A stretch of DNA of 64,000 nt. Source: Megachile rotundata. Its lineage: Eukaryota > Arthropoda > Insecta > Hymenoptera > Megachilidae. The notes under the pieces were generated by a model. That model saw only the letters and a program-made list of their open reading frames with translations. It was not told the DNA's origin and did not search any database. The position numbers were made by a program, and so were the translations under genes. Below are positions 1 through 12,388 of this stretch, piece by piece (the stretch's first letter is position 1; each line of letters starts with the position of its first letter). The DNA lies in contig NC_134995.1 in the NCBI RefSeq assembly GCF_050947335.1, forward strand, positions 9,524,501-9,588,500, read 5' to 3'.

Positions 1-765
1 TAACTAGGGATATTTCTAACTAGGGATATTTGTAACTAGGGATATTTCTAAATAGGGTTATTTCTAACTAGGGATATTTCTAACTAGGAATATTCGGAGC
101 TAGGGATATTTCTAACTAGGAATATTTGGAATTAGGGATATTTGGAACTAGGAATACTTGGATTTAGGGATATATGGAACTAGAAACACTTGAACCTAGG
201 GAGATTTGGAACTAGGAACACTTGGATCTAGGGATATTTGGAACTAGGGAGGTTTGGAATTAGGTACGTTTGGATCTAGGGATATTTGGAACTAGGAATA
301 CTTGGATTTAGGGATATATGGAACTAGAAACACTTGAATCTAGGGAGATTTGGAACTAGGGAGGTTTGGAATTAGGGACGTTTGGATCTAGGAATATTTG
401 GAACTAGGAACACTTGGATCTAGGGAGATTTGGAACTAGGGACGTTTGGAATTAGGGACGTTTGGATCTAGGGATATTTGGAACTAGGAACACTTGGATC
501 TAGGGAGATTTGGAACTAGGGACGTTTGGATCTAGGGATATTTGGAACTAGGAACACTTGGATCTAGGGATATTTGGAACTACAGACGTTTGGATCTAGG
601 GATATTTGGAAATAGGAACACTTGGATCTAGGAATATTTTGCACCAGGGAGATTTGGAACTAAGAATATCGGAAAATAGGGTATTTGGGGCTAGGGATAT
701 TGGTACTTGCGGATATTTGGCACTAGATATATTGCAAACTAATTACATTTGGAACTAGCGTTAGA
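1..765. repeat. 16-bp minisatellite (CTAGGGATATTTGGAA type)
   Basis: A 16-bp word, taactagggatatttc at the left edge, repeats without interruption from the window start, so the array extends beyond it. After about 170 bp the units pair into 32-bp dimers in which a ggatctagggatattt unit alternates with a ggaactaggaacactt unit. It decays near 760. Reverse-complement relatives of this word occur at 12.4-13.33 kb. No coding content is seen. Confidence 0.93.
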
Positions 766-1585
766 GGAAACCAGAAAATCCAGTGATACCACTTGCCAAG
801 AATTTAGGAATACACATCTCATTACAAAATACGTACATTTCATTTTTATAAATGAAAAGTTAACTGTTTACCTTCCAGAAATACTACTACGTATAAATCG
901 TAACGTACGGGTCTAAAGAACTAGCTAAATATAGCAGAAGGTAAATTATACAATTTCACGATATAACACGTCGGTGTTAAACGAATTTGATTGAATGGCA
1001 GGATGATAAGTATTGCGGTATACATATATATATATGTATATATACATATGTATATAATTACCTGGATATATAACCGTTATGAGATTTTAACGTTAGTGAC
1101 GCTCTGATAATCAATACTGTAATATCATAAATTTTCATCCTAAACCAGAAGAATGTTAATCACGAATTCGTACTGTCTATTGCACTCAGCAGATATCATT
1201 ATTTATATTTATTTTTATTGCGCTCGTGTAACATACGTCTTCATAAATTGTTCGTAACACATTGGACTAGTTTATCGCGTTACCCGTGTAATTATTCGGA
1301 ACAAATCTGACGCTAATTGAGAAAATTACTTTGCAGTAGTTCGCGTTCAATTATTTTAGACTGTGTGAATTCAGGCGGACTCACAGTACGCTGTTATGTG
1401 GTAATTACTCTATGGTTTACAATTAAAAAGTGCTGTGATGTATGCTGTACGTTCGAATTTGCTGTATGTTAAATTAAAGACGTAACGATTTATTTTACAC
1501 ATTGTTATATTTTATTTTATTGTTTCAGTTCATGTATTAATATTTTATATTTTACATATATGTTACTACTGTTTTGTTACATATG
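766..1585. other. Unique AT-rich spacer
   Basis: Non-repetitive AT-rich sequence. The only local feature is an alternating TA/palindromic tract around 1020-1060 (atacatatatatatatgt). I see no ORF with an ATG of useful length and no splice-site pair enclosing an open frame. Confidence 0.6.
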
Positions 1586-1589
1586 TGTA

Positions 1590-2160
1590 ATATATACATA
1601 CACACATATGTAGATACATATTATATATACTGTATATTACACACATATATTCACAGATATACACACACATTACATACATGTACTCACATATGTGCACACA
1701 TGTTACATACACATGTAATGTATACACACATTACAAACATATGCTCACATATGTATATACATATTACATACATACACATTACACACATATACTCACATAT
1801 GCGCATACATGTTACATACACATGTAATGTATACACACATTACAAACATATGAACACATATGTACTCACATATTACATTCACACACATTACACACGTGTA
1901 CTCACATATGTGCATACATGTTACATACACATGTAATGTATACACACATTACAAACATATGAATACATATGTACTCACATATTACATGCATACACATTAC
2001 ACACATGTATTCACATATGTTCACATATTAAATACACATGTAATATATACACACATGTACTCACATATGTACTCACATATTACATACACGTGTAATATAC
2101 ACATACACACATCACACACATATGAACACATACTACATACACATGTAACGTTACAACATA
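1590..2160. repeat. CA/CATATG-rich satellite, ~109-bp period
   Basis: The block gttacatacacatgtaatg recurs at about 1702, 1811 and 1920, giving a 109-bp period. Inside it are short palindromes such as cacatatgtg. Because 109 is not divisible by three, the overlapping Thr/His/Tyr-rich ORFs here change frame and are artefacts. A similar CATATG-rich array with a different period lies at 9.5-9.9 kb. Confidence 0.9.
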
Positions 2161-3230
2161 TGCTGAATCTCAAAATTAAAAAATATAAAAATTGCAAAAT
2201 TCCCAAAGATTGTCTAGCACATACAAAGGAACGCTATATCGCGAGAAAACGCGTTGTTCCACATTTGCAGCGAAAATTTTCTCACAGAGTAATTTGCTGT
2301 CGGTCCCATCAATGCACAGTGAGATATGTGGTTACAGTCACCGTTGACCCGCACGTCCACCGCGTTAAAAATTCAATGGGGCTCCACTTTGTCTGAATCC
2401 CAGCAAAACGTCCGCTACACGGCCGTGGGACGTTTTATGTCGTAGCTAACAGATATTCAACGGCTGGTTATACAAACGATTCGTCGTTCATTACACGTAC
2501 CGTTCCATGCACGGGTAGGTATAGTTCGCGTCGTGAATCGTGAAGTTATGATCGTGTGTACACCCACTACAAGCCACCGTGCCAGATCATTCTCTCGTAT
2601 GAATCGCAATAAACAAGCCGCGAAACGTGCTATGATCCGGCGAAGCGGAGAAAAAAGAAACGATACAACGTTTGAGATCTCAGTTAACAACGAAATGCAA
2701 ATGGACGAGCTTTCAGCGGCCACGTTTCCTGTACACGCATCGCGAATAACCGACCTTATCGGCAATTTCGTCTCTCGCGTATCTTTATTTTCAATTTCGA
2801 TTATACCATTATCCTTGTCGTAAATAACTATCGCGCGGCCGGCACCGGTATTCTTCTTCGATCATAAATTTCGAGCGTTGCATGAACGATAGGTAAACAG
2901 ACATTTCCCACGCACGTGGAATCGCGTGGCGGATCGCTGCATCGCTTCGGAGAATATTAAACACGGTAAAAACCGACTTTTTTTCACATGCAACGCTTCG
3001 ATTCATGACCATGAAATATCCTCGATTCGTAATCGTACAGATCGGACAGGAACGTCTGCAGGACGCTTATTGTAGGACGCCATTGCAGTTGCATATAGGT
3101 TAGGTTGTCATTAGAACCACCATTTTTATATTTTCATAAAATATTATAAGGTAATCTTTAGATAAAAATAAAAAATTACATTACATTTCCATTTAATCAT
3201 CATTGACTGTAGTCAAATATTTATTAAAAA
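2161..3230. other. Unique island, CpG-rich 2250-3060; no gene recognised
   Basis: Single-copy sequence with many CpG dinucleotides. Overlapping ORFs of 60-100 codons exist on both strands, but the longest plus-strand one (2533-2823) opens with GTG and none resembles a family I know. Near 3100 there is a TTAGG-type word (ataggttaggttg). Conserved noncoding or intronic DNA is the most likely reading. Confidence 0.45.
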
Positions 3231-4490
3231 TTGTCTCACACGTTTGTGAGATCTAGGGAATTTTTAGAATTTGGGAGATTGTAAGATCTAGGGAATTTTG
3301 AGAATTGGGAGATTTGTGAGATCTAGAGAATTTGGAAATTTGTGGAATCTACGGAATTTTGGGAATTAGGGATTTGGGGATTTGGGGATTTGGAAATTTG
3401 GGATCTTAGGAATTCGTGAGATCTAGGGAATTTTTAGAATTTTGGAATTTAGGAGATTTAGAGAATTTGGAAATTTGTGGACTCTAGGGAATTTCGAGAA
3501 TTAGGGATTTGGAAATTTGGAACTCAGGAATTCGTGAGATCTAGGGAATTTTTAGAATTTTAGAATTTAGGAGATTTAGGGAATTTGGAAATTTGTGGAA
3601 TCTAGAGAATTGTGAGAAATAGGGACTTGGGAATTTGGGAGCTTAGGAATTCGTGAGATCTAAGGAATCTTTAGAATTTTCGAATTTAGGAGATTTAGGG
3701 AATTTGGAAATTTGTGGAATCTAGGGAATTTCGAGAATTAGGAATTTGGCAATTTGGGAACTTAGGACTTCGTGAGATCTAGGGAATTTTGAGAATTAGC
3801 GATTGGGGGATTTGGAAAATTAGGAATTTAGGAATTCGTGGAATCTTGGAAATCTGTGAAATCTGGGGAATTTCGAGAATTAGTGATTTGGGGATTTGGC
3901 AATTTGGGAACTTAGGAACTCTTGAGATGTAGGAAATTTTTAGAATTTGGGAATTTAGGAGATTTAGGGAATATGGAAATTTGTGGAATCTGGGAAATTT
4001 CAAGAAATAGGGATTTGGAAATTTGGGAACTTAAGAATTCGTGAGATCTAGAGAATTTTGAGAATTAGCGATGGGGGGATTTGGAAATTTAGGAATTTAG
4101 GAATTCGTGAAATCTTGGAAATCTGTGAAATCTAGGGAATTTCGAGAATTAGTGATTTGGGGATTTGGCAATTTGGGAACTTAGGAACTCCGGAGATCTA
4201 GAGAATTTTTAGAATTCGGAAATTTGTGCGATCCAAAAAAATTTTGAGAATTTGGTGACTTGTGAGATTTATGGAATTTTAAGAATTTGGAGACTTGCGA
4301 GATCTATGAAATTTGAAAATTTGGGAATTTCTGAAATTTAGGGAATTCAGAAATTTATGAGATCTAGGGAATTTTGAGTGTTGGGAATTTGAAAACATAT
4401 GAGATCTAGGAAATTTTTAGTATTAGTAATTTAGAAATTTATGAGATCATGGGAATTTTGAGAATTAGGAATTTGTGCGTCTGGAAATTA
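3230..4490. repeat. Minisatellite with ~118-bp higher-order unit
   Basis: Short words (gtgagatctaggg, aattttgagaattaggga, gatttggggatttgg) combine into a compound unit. The landmark gtgagatct falls at about 3416, 3534, 3653 and 3772, a 118-119 bp spacing, then becomes irregular. The same words recur at 5.2, 7.5, 23.2 and 60.4 kb, and in reverse complement at 19.5 kb. Confidence 0.9.
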
Positions 4491-5154
4491 TAATACAATT
4501 TATAAGATCATAAGATCATACACTTATAAGATCATACATTTACTCAAATATGTACTAAATATTGTCTCAAACTCAATTGTTTCGAGATTAAAACAAAATA
4601 CATATAACTAGTAAAATAAAATTTTTTGCAGTCCCTATAGAATGTCCGGGGCACCTCAGAAAATAGAGACGGCCCTGTCCGGATATTAGGACGCGTACCG
4701 TGTGCATTTCTAGAAATCTGGCTCCGCGTTCCCGGTGCATTCTTTCGTTACGTGTTTGGGCGTCTCAGCTCGAATAGCCAGGACGACGAGTCGCAGAAAA
4801 TCCGCGACACGTACGCTCACGTGAGGCTCGCATCGCCGAAGGAAAGGTGTTCCCCGCGTGGCCAGCGATGCCCGCGCAATGCTGTAACGGGAGAGGCGTC
4901 TTTACCGCTGCATTAACGGTCGACGTTTTTCGCGCAAGTGAAAACAAGTTTCTGCGCTCTTACAATCGCACTGTTAAATGACAACGTTTCATTAGAAATG
5001 ATTACGCACCTGGCGTACGCGGGCCACGCGGTTGTGTGCGTCTTAGAGCATGCGAACGAGCGAGTTGAGCCCCGTTTTTGTTTCGACGTCGTCTGCCGTG
5101 CTGAGCCAACGGTCGATGATCGAGAATCGGATGGTACGGGAGATTTTTCGATGT
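4490..5154. other. Unique island; no gene recognised
   Basis: Unique sequence, CpG-rich between about 4640 and 5130. The plus-strand ORF at 4938-5222 starts with GTG and runs into the next minisatellite, so it is not a credible eukaryotic gene. Nothing else is supported. Confidence 0.45.
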
Positions 5155-5990
5155 TCTTTGTTATGGGGATTTGGGAATTTGGAGGTTTAGAGATTTGGAG
5201 ATTTAGGGATTCAAGGGGTTAGGAGTTTAAGGAATGGGGAATTTGGGGATTTGGGGATTTGAGGACTTGATGATTTGGGGATTGGGGATTTGGGGATTTG
5301 GGGATTTGGGGATTTGGGGATTTGGGGATTTGGGGATTTGGGGATTTGGGGATTTGAAGAATTGGAGATTTTGGGATTTTGGGATTTGGGGATTTGGAGA
5401 TTTGGGGATTTGAAGAATTGGAGATTTTGGGATTTGGGAATTTGGAGATATGGGGACTTGAAGAATTGTTGATTTAGGGATTTGGAGATTTGGAGATTTG
5501 GATATTCGAAGATTTGGAGATTTGGGGATTTAGAGATTTGGAGATTTGGAGATTTGGAGATTTGGAGTTTTGGAGTTTTGGAGAATTAGAGATTTGCAGA
5601 TTTGGAAATTTGGAGATTTGGAGATTTGGAGAATTAGAGATTTAGGAATTTGGAAGAGATATTTGAAAACTCAGAAACTTCTGACATCCAGAAAATTTGT
5701 GAATTTGTGAGATCTAGGGAATTTTGAGAATATCGGAATTTGAGAGATCAAGGGAATTTCAAGAATTAGGGATTTTGAGATTTGGAAAGTGATCTTAGAA
5801 ACTTGTGGAATCTAGGGAATTTGGAAATTTAAAAGTTCCAGGGAATTTTTAGAATTATGGATTTGAGGAATTAAAAAATTTCGGAGATCTAGGGAATTTT
5901 CAGAATTATGGATTTGAGGATTTAGGAAATTTATGAGCTCTACCGAATTTTGAGAATTAGAAATCTTGCAACTACAGGTTAATAATCTAG
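5155..5990. repeat. GGATTT-type minisatellite with pure GGGGATTT core
   Basis: An 8-bp word dominates. Between 5277 and 5352 there are ten uninterrupted GGGG runs each separated by ATTT, after which the array drifts into gatttggagatttgg and then into tctagggaattttgag units. The 65-codon Gly/Asp/Leu/Trp-rich ORF here is produced by the repeat. The core meets the usual sequence criterion for a G-quadruplex (four or more G-runs with short loops). Confidence 0.93.
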
Positions 5991-6564
5991 TAACTTAGAA
6001 ATTCTAGTAACTTTTGTAGAATCAATAGTTCAGAGTTTTACAAACATTAAAATTTGCCAATTCGAAATTAAAAATTTTTGAAAATTATACCCACATTAGT
6101 TTAACATCACTCCATCTTATTTTTCAGAAGTCTCAAACACTCCGAAATATAAAGGTTACCATCATTACCCTGTTTCATTATTCGAAACGCACGCGACATT
6201 AAGCACGCATAAGATCGAAATTTTATTACGTCGTTAATGTAGTTGCACTGTTACGTCTCTTAACTGCTCATAATTATTTGCTATAATTACTACCACTGCA
6301 CTTTGTCTCGAAGATATTATGCTCCTGTAAGACCGGTTTGTATTCTGAATTTGTACTTAATTATTCGCGTACCTACCGCGGTTTAGATAATCGAACCTTC
6401 GATTGAATGAATATTCAGACAGCGAATGCTGAATATAATTTTGCTGAGTTAATTAAGAGAGATGCTTAATGGATATATAATTGGCGGACGTATTTCGTTA
6501 TGAAATTATTCTGATCAATTTACAAATTTAAGGAAACTAATGTAAATTTTATGTAATGTAAATT
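5991..6564. other. Unique AT-rich spacer
   Basis: AT-rich unique sequence with no ORF, no splice-site pair and no tandem structure that I can see. Confidence 0.55.
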
Positions 6565-6975
6565 ATTTCATTTTTTTTCCTTGATTTTATTTTTGAACAA
6601 ATTTTTTCCTCTTTTTATTGTTTCCTTGATTTTATTTTTGAACGAATTGTTTCCTCTTTTTATTTTTTCCTTGATTTTATTTTTGAACAAATTTGTTCCT
6701 CTTTTTATTTTTTCCTTGATTTTATTATTGAACAAATTTTTTCCTTTTTTTATTCTTTCCTTGATTTTTTTATTTTCTCCTTGATTTTATTATTTTTTAA
6801 TTATTTTTCCTTGATTTTATTTTTTTTAAGTTTTTCCTTGATTTTATTATTTTTTAAATTTTCCTTGATTTTATTTTTTGCTATTTTTTCCTTGATTTTA
6901 TTTTTTTAGTGTTTTCCTCGATTTTACTTTCATTTTATTTTTTTTATTTTTTTTCTTGATTTTCTTTTTTTATTT
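6565..6975. repeat. T-rich 45-bp minisatellite
   Basis: The word ttccttgattttattttt recurs at about 6579, 6624, 6669 and 6714 (45-bp steps), then in shorter spacing as gaacaaatt segments are lost. Forty-five is 15 codons, which explains the 67-codon Leu/Phe-rich ORF. It is a strand-asymmetric poly-pyrimidine block. Confidence 0.9.
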
Positions 6976-7465
6976 TTTACACGTGAGGCGACAATCGCGG
7001 CGTTTTCTCGGCGATCTATCAAAGAAAGACAATGCGCTCGTGCTCCCGCACGTGAAACGAATGGCAAGAACGATATTTATATTACACTCCGCAGGCGGAA
7101 GCAATTCGCGTTGTACCTGTAGCCTTTACGATTCCACGCCAGTTCGTTACAACTGCTAGTGTATCAGTATTCTGAGTTATTCGAACGCGTAGCATGCCGA
7201 TAGCTGAGTTTCCCATCGTGGCTCTTCTGGCGTTCGAATACTAATGCCCGTCTCTCTTTGTGCTGCTCGTGACACGCGGAAACAGCTTCCTCTTCTTCTC
7301 TTCGTTCATGCCGTGCGCTTCTATATGCCCGTGACGAGCAACTCGCGTTCTTCGAAATTGTAAGTAGATGCCAATACGGGCTTTGACGAACCCCTGCATT
7401 CGGATGTCTCCTTTTTATCGGGCTTCGCGATTATTCGACGAGTGTGGATGAAAATGCGAACGTCC
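6976..7465. other. Unique CpG-rich island
   Basis: Single-copy, CpG-dense sequence between two AT-rich arrays. Short ORFs only; no recognised product and no clear splice-site pair. Confidence 0.45.
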
Positions 7466-7900
7466 TCGCGTTTGGGGATTTGGGGACTTGAGGAATTTCG
7501 AGAATTTTGGGAATTTGAGGACCTGAAGATTAGGGAATGTGAGAACTATGGGAATTTGTGAGATCTAGGGAATTTCGAGAAATGGGAATTAGCGAATTTG
7601 TGAGATCTAAAGAATTTGAAGAATTTGGGAGATCTAGGGAATTTTGGGAATTCGGGAATTTGGGAGATCTAAGGAATTTTGAGAATTCGGGAGATCTAGG
7701 GAATTTCGAGAATTAGGGATTTGAGGATTTGGAAATTCGAGGACAAAGAAACTTGTGAGATCTAGGGAATTTTGAGAATTTGGGAACTTGTGAGATCTGG
7801 GGAATTTGGAAACTTATGAGATCCAGGGAATTTCAAGAATTGGTAATTTTGGCAATTGTGAGATCTAGGGAATTTTTAGAATATGAAATTTGGGAATCTT
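7466..7900. repeat. TCTAGGGAATTTTGAG minisatellite
   Basis: Same word family as 3.23-4.49 kb and in the same orientation: gtgagatctagggaatttcg, gagaattagggatttgagg and variants, in 20-60-bp combinations without a strict long period. Confidence 0.88.
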
Positions 7901-7969
7901 CCAAAATTCCAAAATTCCTATATTCTTAAATTAGCAACTTCCCAAATTCTTAAGTGAGTAGATTCTTAA

Positions 7970-8058
7970 TTCCCTGTACCGTAACTCCCAGTATCCTAAA
8001 GCCCTGTATCCTAATTCCCTGTATCCTAACTCCCTGTATCCTAACTCCCTGTATCCTA
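7970..8058. repeat. 15-bp repeat TCCCTGTATCCTAAC
   Basis: About six tandem copies of tccctgtatcctaac or close variants. The unit includes the CCTAA word, but the 15-bp unit as a whole is not a telomere repeat. Confidence 0.85.
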
Positions 8059-8740
8059 AATCCATATATCCCTATACCACAATATCCTAGTCACCCCAAT
8101 CCACAGAAATGAATCTGCCATCCATCAGCCGACATTTCATCAATCCATAAGAACGGGAAATCGAAGAAAGAGGCGATAGAAAGTCCGTGAAAGAAATCCC
8201 GCGGTCCCGAAATGGCGGCTAATGAAAAATTCGTCATAGCCCGATGACAATGCGATGACGCAGCGGGAGACGCGACAGCTTGCAAGCGGATATTCATGCC
8301 TACTCTAGGTACCGTTACGCGTGTCTTACGACCTTCTTTTCCTCTTATTCCCTCGGCACCTGCTTCCCCGGAAAGTTATTCAGGACCCCTGCACAACCTA
8401 TTGCCCCCACGACGTTATTGCGTCTGTCGAGTGAGAGCTCTTATTGCGGCTTCGCGCAGGAAACGCGTCGTCCTCTCGCGTGCTCGCGCCAAGCAAATTT
8501 ATGCTTCCGTCTCCGCGTTACTCGTACCGAGATACGTCATCCGAACGATTTCCTTCCTGTTCCTTTTGATTTACAAGACGTCCAATAGATCCTACAGGAT
8601 AATTGTGGATCCGCGAAAGATGCCAGACGAAATCGTTCAGATTAAATTAAATCGGGATTATCTTGACTCCATTAAATTCTGCAGATGATAGGAAAATATT
8701 TGTCTTCACTGTCTTGTACAAATTAATACTCTCATTTGAT
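8059..8740. other. Unique island with a 130-codon ORF of unknown status
   Basis: CpG-rich unique sequence. A plus-strand ORF runs from a true ATG at 8296 to a TGA ending at 8688 (130 codons) and is not repeat-derived. It is rich in Arg/Ser/Leu, shows no domain I recognise, has a poor start context (attcATGc), and the first part is also open in another frame. I regard it as a chance ORF unless transcription is shown. Confidence 0.35.
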
Positions 8741-9490
8741 ACGTTGTTTTAATTGATGTGTGATTAGGTCCATGTGTGATTGGTTGAATGCATGTGTAAT
8801 TTAGGTGGCGTATGTAATGTGATTTGGGGTGAGGTTCATATGTGACTGAATATATTGGTATTGAAACACATGTGTATTTTGAGAAAATTCATGTATGATT
8901 GAACAAATACACATGTGATATGTGTAGATCGATACACATGTGATTGGATTGATGTGTGATTAATCAAACCTATGAATATTTTAGGATACGTGCAATTTGA
9001 TACGTGATCGAACAAATCAATATACATATGTCCATATGTGGGTATGTATGTCTACATACAGTATATTTCATGTATATGCATTGATATGCATATGAATAAA
9101 TTGATGTATGATTGAATTGATGTAAGTCCTATATGATATATGATGAAATTGATATATGATTGAAAAAATTAATATATATTTGATAAGAGAAAATTGTTAT
9201 ACGTATAACTAGAGTGGTACATCGTTAATCAAGTCGATGTATGGTCGAGTTAACATATGTAACTTGAAGTAGAAGTTGAAGTTGAAGTTGATGTATGATC
9301 ACGAACAAATATATGTTTTAGTTGATATATGTGAATTGTATGACATGATAAGATATATGACTGAACTGATTGATACATGTTTAAATTCATACAGAATTGA
9401 CTAAAGTGACATATGTTTCGGTTCATATAACATACACATATGTACAGATAAGCTCACATATGTTTGATAATATAGAGATATCTATATGTT
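8741..9490. repeat. Degenerate TGTGATTGAATTGATGTATGAT-type repeat
   Basis: Loose repetition of catgtgtgatt, gaattgatgtatgattg and gatacacatgtg words at irregular 25-60-bp spacing. It looks like an old, decayed minisatellite that merges into the CATATG array on its right. Confidence 0.6.
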
Positions 9491-9915
9491 TTATATCAAA
9501 TTTCATATGTATACATATGTATTACATGTGTGTACATTTACATATCGTACGTGTACACATATGCACATATGTATTACAACATACGTATACACATGTGTAC
9601 ATATGTATTACAACATTCGTATACACATATGTACATATGTATTACAACATACGTATACACATGTGTACATATGTATTACAACATTCGTATACACATATGT
9701 ACATATGTATTGCAACATATGTGTACACATATGTACATATGTATTGCAACATATGTGTACACATATGCACATATGTATTGCAGCATACGTATACACATAT
9801 GTACATATGTATTACAACATTCGTATACACATATGTACATATGTATTACAACATATGTGTACGCATACGTATATATGTATTATACACATATGCACACATA
9901 TGTATCACGGCCATA
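9491..9915. repeat. 34-bp CATATG-rich minisatellite
   Basis: The word gtattacaac recurs at 9571, 9605 and 9639, and the 34-bp step continues to about 9860. Each unit holds nested palindromes (acacatatgt, acatatgt). Since 34 is not divisible by three, all three forward frames and some reverse frames are open with the same His/Tyr/Thr-rich composition. Confidence 0.93.
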
Positions 9916-10609
9916 TTAATGTGTCCTATACACCAATAATCAAATCAATTTAATTCTTGCCTAAACAACCGAATAATAAATAAATAATAATAAATTCCAA
10001 GAAACTGAAAAATTAATCGAGCGTTCATTTCATCGATCCCTGAATTTTAACCCCATTCAATTTATTTAACAGTCATTACGGTAACATCAATTGTAAATAT
10101 CAACAGGTGGCTACAGAGCATGCACAAAGGGAAACGTTCCGTACTTCTCAGTATTCTTATCCCGTTAAATTTCTCGTTAAACAAATACTCTTCGTTTCTC
10201 GTTAAACAAACAAGCATCCTATTTCTCATTCATCTAATATCGCCACTGACTGCGATGGGAATAGCTCTATTCTATTTCCTTGATCGAGATCTATCTAATA
10301 TTCGATTCGAAATAACTTCTTCTCGACCAGTGTTCGAGTTACGAAGTTAATTTCCTCCTACTTCTGCAACCTGCTTATTTCATTCTCGTGAAGTCGTTTC
10401 GAAGGCTATTAATTCTCTTGTTCTTTTTTCGTTGATTGATTCCTGGGACAATTCTGGGAAAACATTTCATTGAGATGAAATACAAAAGGAGATAATAATT
10501 CAATATACTTTTTAAATGGATACTTGGATGTTTTTTACACAAATTTATATCTTAGGAATTGTTGAACTTTTGAAATTGTACTGTAATATTAATTTTTCTA
10601 ATATTATTT
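9916..10609. other. Unique AT-rich spacer
   Basis: No gene is supported. A 76-codon plus-strand ORF (10120-10350) begins with ATG but has no recognisable features. Confidence 0.5.
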
Positions 10610-10975
10610 GAACATTATTCTAATGTTATTTGAATTGTTTGAATTATTTGAATTGTTTGAATTGTTTGAATTGTTTGAATTGTTTGAATTGTTTGAATTG
10701 TTTGAATTGTTTGAATTGTTTGAATTGTTTGAATTATTTGAATTGTTTGAATTGTTTGAATTGTTTGAATTGTTTGAATTGTTTGAATTGTTTGAATTGT
10801 TTGAATTGTTTGAATTGTTTGAATTGTTTGAATTGTTTGAATTGTTTGAATTGTTTGAATTGTTTGAATTATTTGAATTGTTTGTATTATTCGAATTGTT
10901 TGAATTGTTTGAATTGTTTGAATTGTTTGAACTGTTTGAATTGTTTGAATTGTTTGAATTGTTTGAATTATTTAC
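10610..10975. repeat. 9-bp array (TTGAATTGT)n, ~40 copies
   Basis: Nearly pure tandem ttgaattgt with occasional ttgaattat, ttgtattat and ttgaactgt variants. Nine is three codons, so four or more frames read as long Phe-Glu-Leu, Asn-Cys-Leu or Asn-Asn-Ser repeats; these ORFs are not genes. The repeat is related to the reverse complement of the 19.2-kb array. Confidence 0.96.
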
Positions 10976-11580
10976 TGATATTTTTATTTTTATAACAAAT
11001 ATAATAATTTCATTTAAATTTCGATGAATCACAGAAAATATCTATCAGAAATAACCACAAATGGTACCAAACGTAAAAAGCATGATCAATGAAATTCTAT
11101 TTAAATTCATCATCAGAAACCGCAGTATACAATGATCGAAAAGTACACAAACACTTTAAATATTCCAACTTTGAACTATTCAATTCCACTTTCATCAAAT
11201 TCCTCGATTTCTCAAACGCATGATTAATGTTCCATCTATCAAAAATCAAATAGATAATTTACGTCCGTAGGCATATTTATCCTCGCTAGATGGCATAACT
11301 GTTCATGAACAGTTTGGCATCTTTCGTTTGACTAATGGCCAAGAAATACCGTATGAGGTAACTAATTATTTCTGATAAAATTTTCGATACGAGTCGGTGT
11401 GCACTTTTCAATGAAATGTGGGTTAAATTAATTCAAGTGAAACTTCTATACGAAATTGTTATATTTCATACTTCAAACATCTGTATATTCAAGTGATGTA
11501 TAGATAAATTGATAAATTACCCCTTCGATAAATTACCAATAATAAAATTTAACACATTCATGTTAAATTAAATTACTTCA
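10976..11580. other. Unique AT-rich spacer
   Basis: Single-copy, AT-rich DNA without an ORF or recognisable element. Confidence 0.55.
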
Positions 11581-11584
11581 CAAA

Positions 11585-11974
11585 ATGGAGGACGTAAGGT
11601 ATACAGAATTTGTACATGTCTGTTTGTATCCTATTAAACTATGTCACATGATTACCTATATGTGTCACGTGTCACATGATTCACTGAAATATCAGTTGAT
11701 AAAAAAAATCCCAGGTAAAACAATGTTAACGTTCCGAATTTATGAAGTTGATCAAACGACTCTACGTCCACAACTCTCCACACGTGACAAACGCACTCAT
11801 GCTTTTTCCGCCGCTTTGAATGAAGCGATTTTTCTTCTCGTCGATTCTACAAATCCGGCAGGTTCGCGGATTTCCACGCAGCCGGCGGATTATCAGACTG
11901 CGAACATGAAAAACGAGTTGCGGATACCATTAAATAACGTTCGCGCGTGCATACTTGAAATGCCCGTGCAATAA
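11585..11974 (+). CDS. Possible small single-exon ORF, 129 aa, unrecognised
   Basis: A plus-strand ORF starts at a true ATG in a favourable context (acaaaATGG) and ends at a TAA that overlaps an AATAAA polyadenylation-type hexamer (gcaataaagc). The 129-residue product starts MEDVRYTEFV, is not repeat-derived and has Cys/His/Met residues clustered in the first 35 positions; I see no signal peptide, membrane segment or known domain. The upstream 40 bp is AT-rich with no clear promoter. Codon use cannot be judged for lack of a reference gene. The alternative is a chance ORF in the repeat-rich intron inferred for this region; I favour chance slightly. Confidence 0.22.
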   Translation: MEDVRYTEFVHVCLYPIKLCHMITYMCHVSHDSLKYQLIKKIPGKTMLTFRIYEVDQTTLRPQLSTRDKRTHAFSAALNEAIFLLVDSTNPAGSRISTQPADYQTANMKNELRIPLNNVRACILEMPVQ

Positions 11975-12388
11975 AGCTGCGGCCATTCAGTTGGCCAGCT
12001 ATTCACACGATTCTTCGCACGTTCCGTCTCTTATCTGTTAACCGTACCTTTTGTCGGCCAATTAAACCCTAAAACACCGTTGAGCTACGGCCACTAATTT
12101 CGATAATGGGCCATAATTTCGAGTGATGTTTGCTGATACTCATAGATTCCTTAATTAAAAGTTAACGGGCTTACGGGCCCGGGCTCTCGGAAGGTACCGT
12201 TTCCGATACGTCGGGAGAAAGATAGGGAAACGCCGGAGACCTTCGTTAAATTTCGAGAAAATAAACGCTTCAGAGATTATGTTAATTATCGTGGTGGATA
12301 TGCGACTGAAATGATACGATAGTGCGCTGGAAAAAGTTTCGATAAAGAAAATATTTGAAATAACGGTGGTCGTTGCAATAACTTGTGA
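11975..12388. other. Unique spacer
   Basis: CpG-containing unique sequence after the 129-codon ORF. No further gene is supported. Confidence 0.5.

Noticed and set aside
8296..8688. 130-codon ORF with a true ATG in a unique island
   Set aside because: Poor start context, Arg/Ser/Leu-rich, overlapped by another open frame and no family resemblance; noted in the island entry only.
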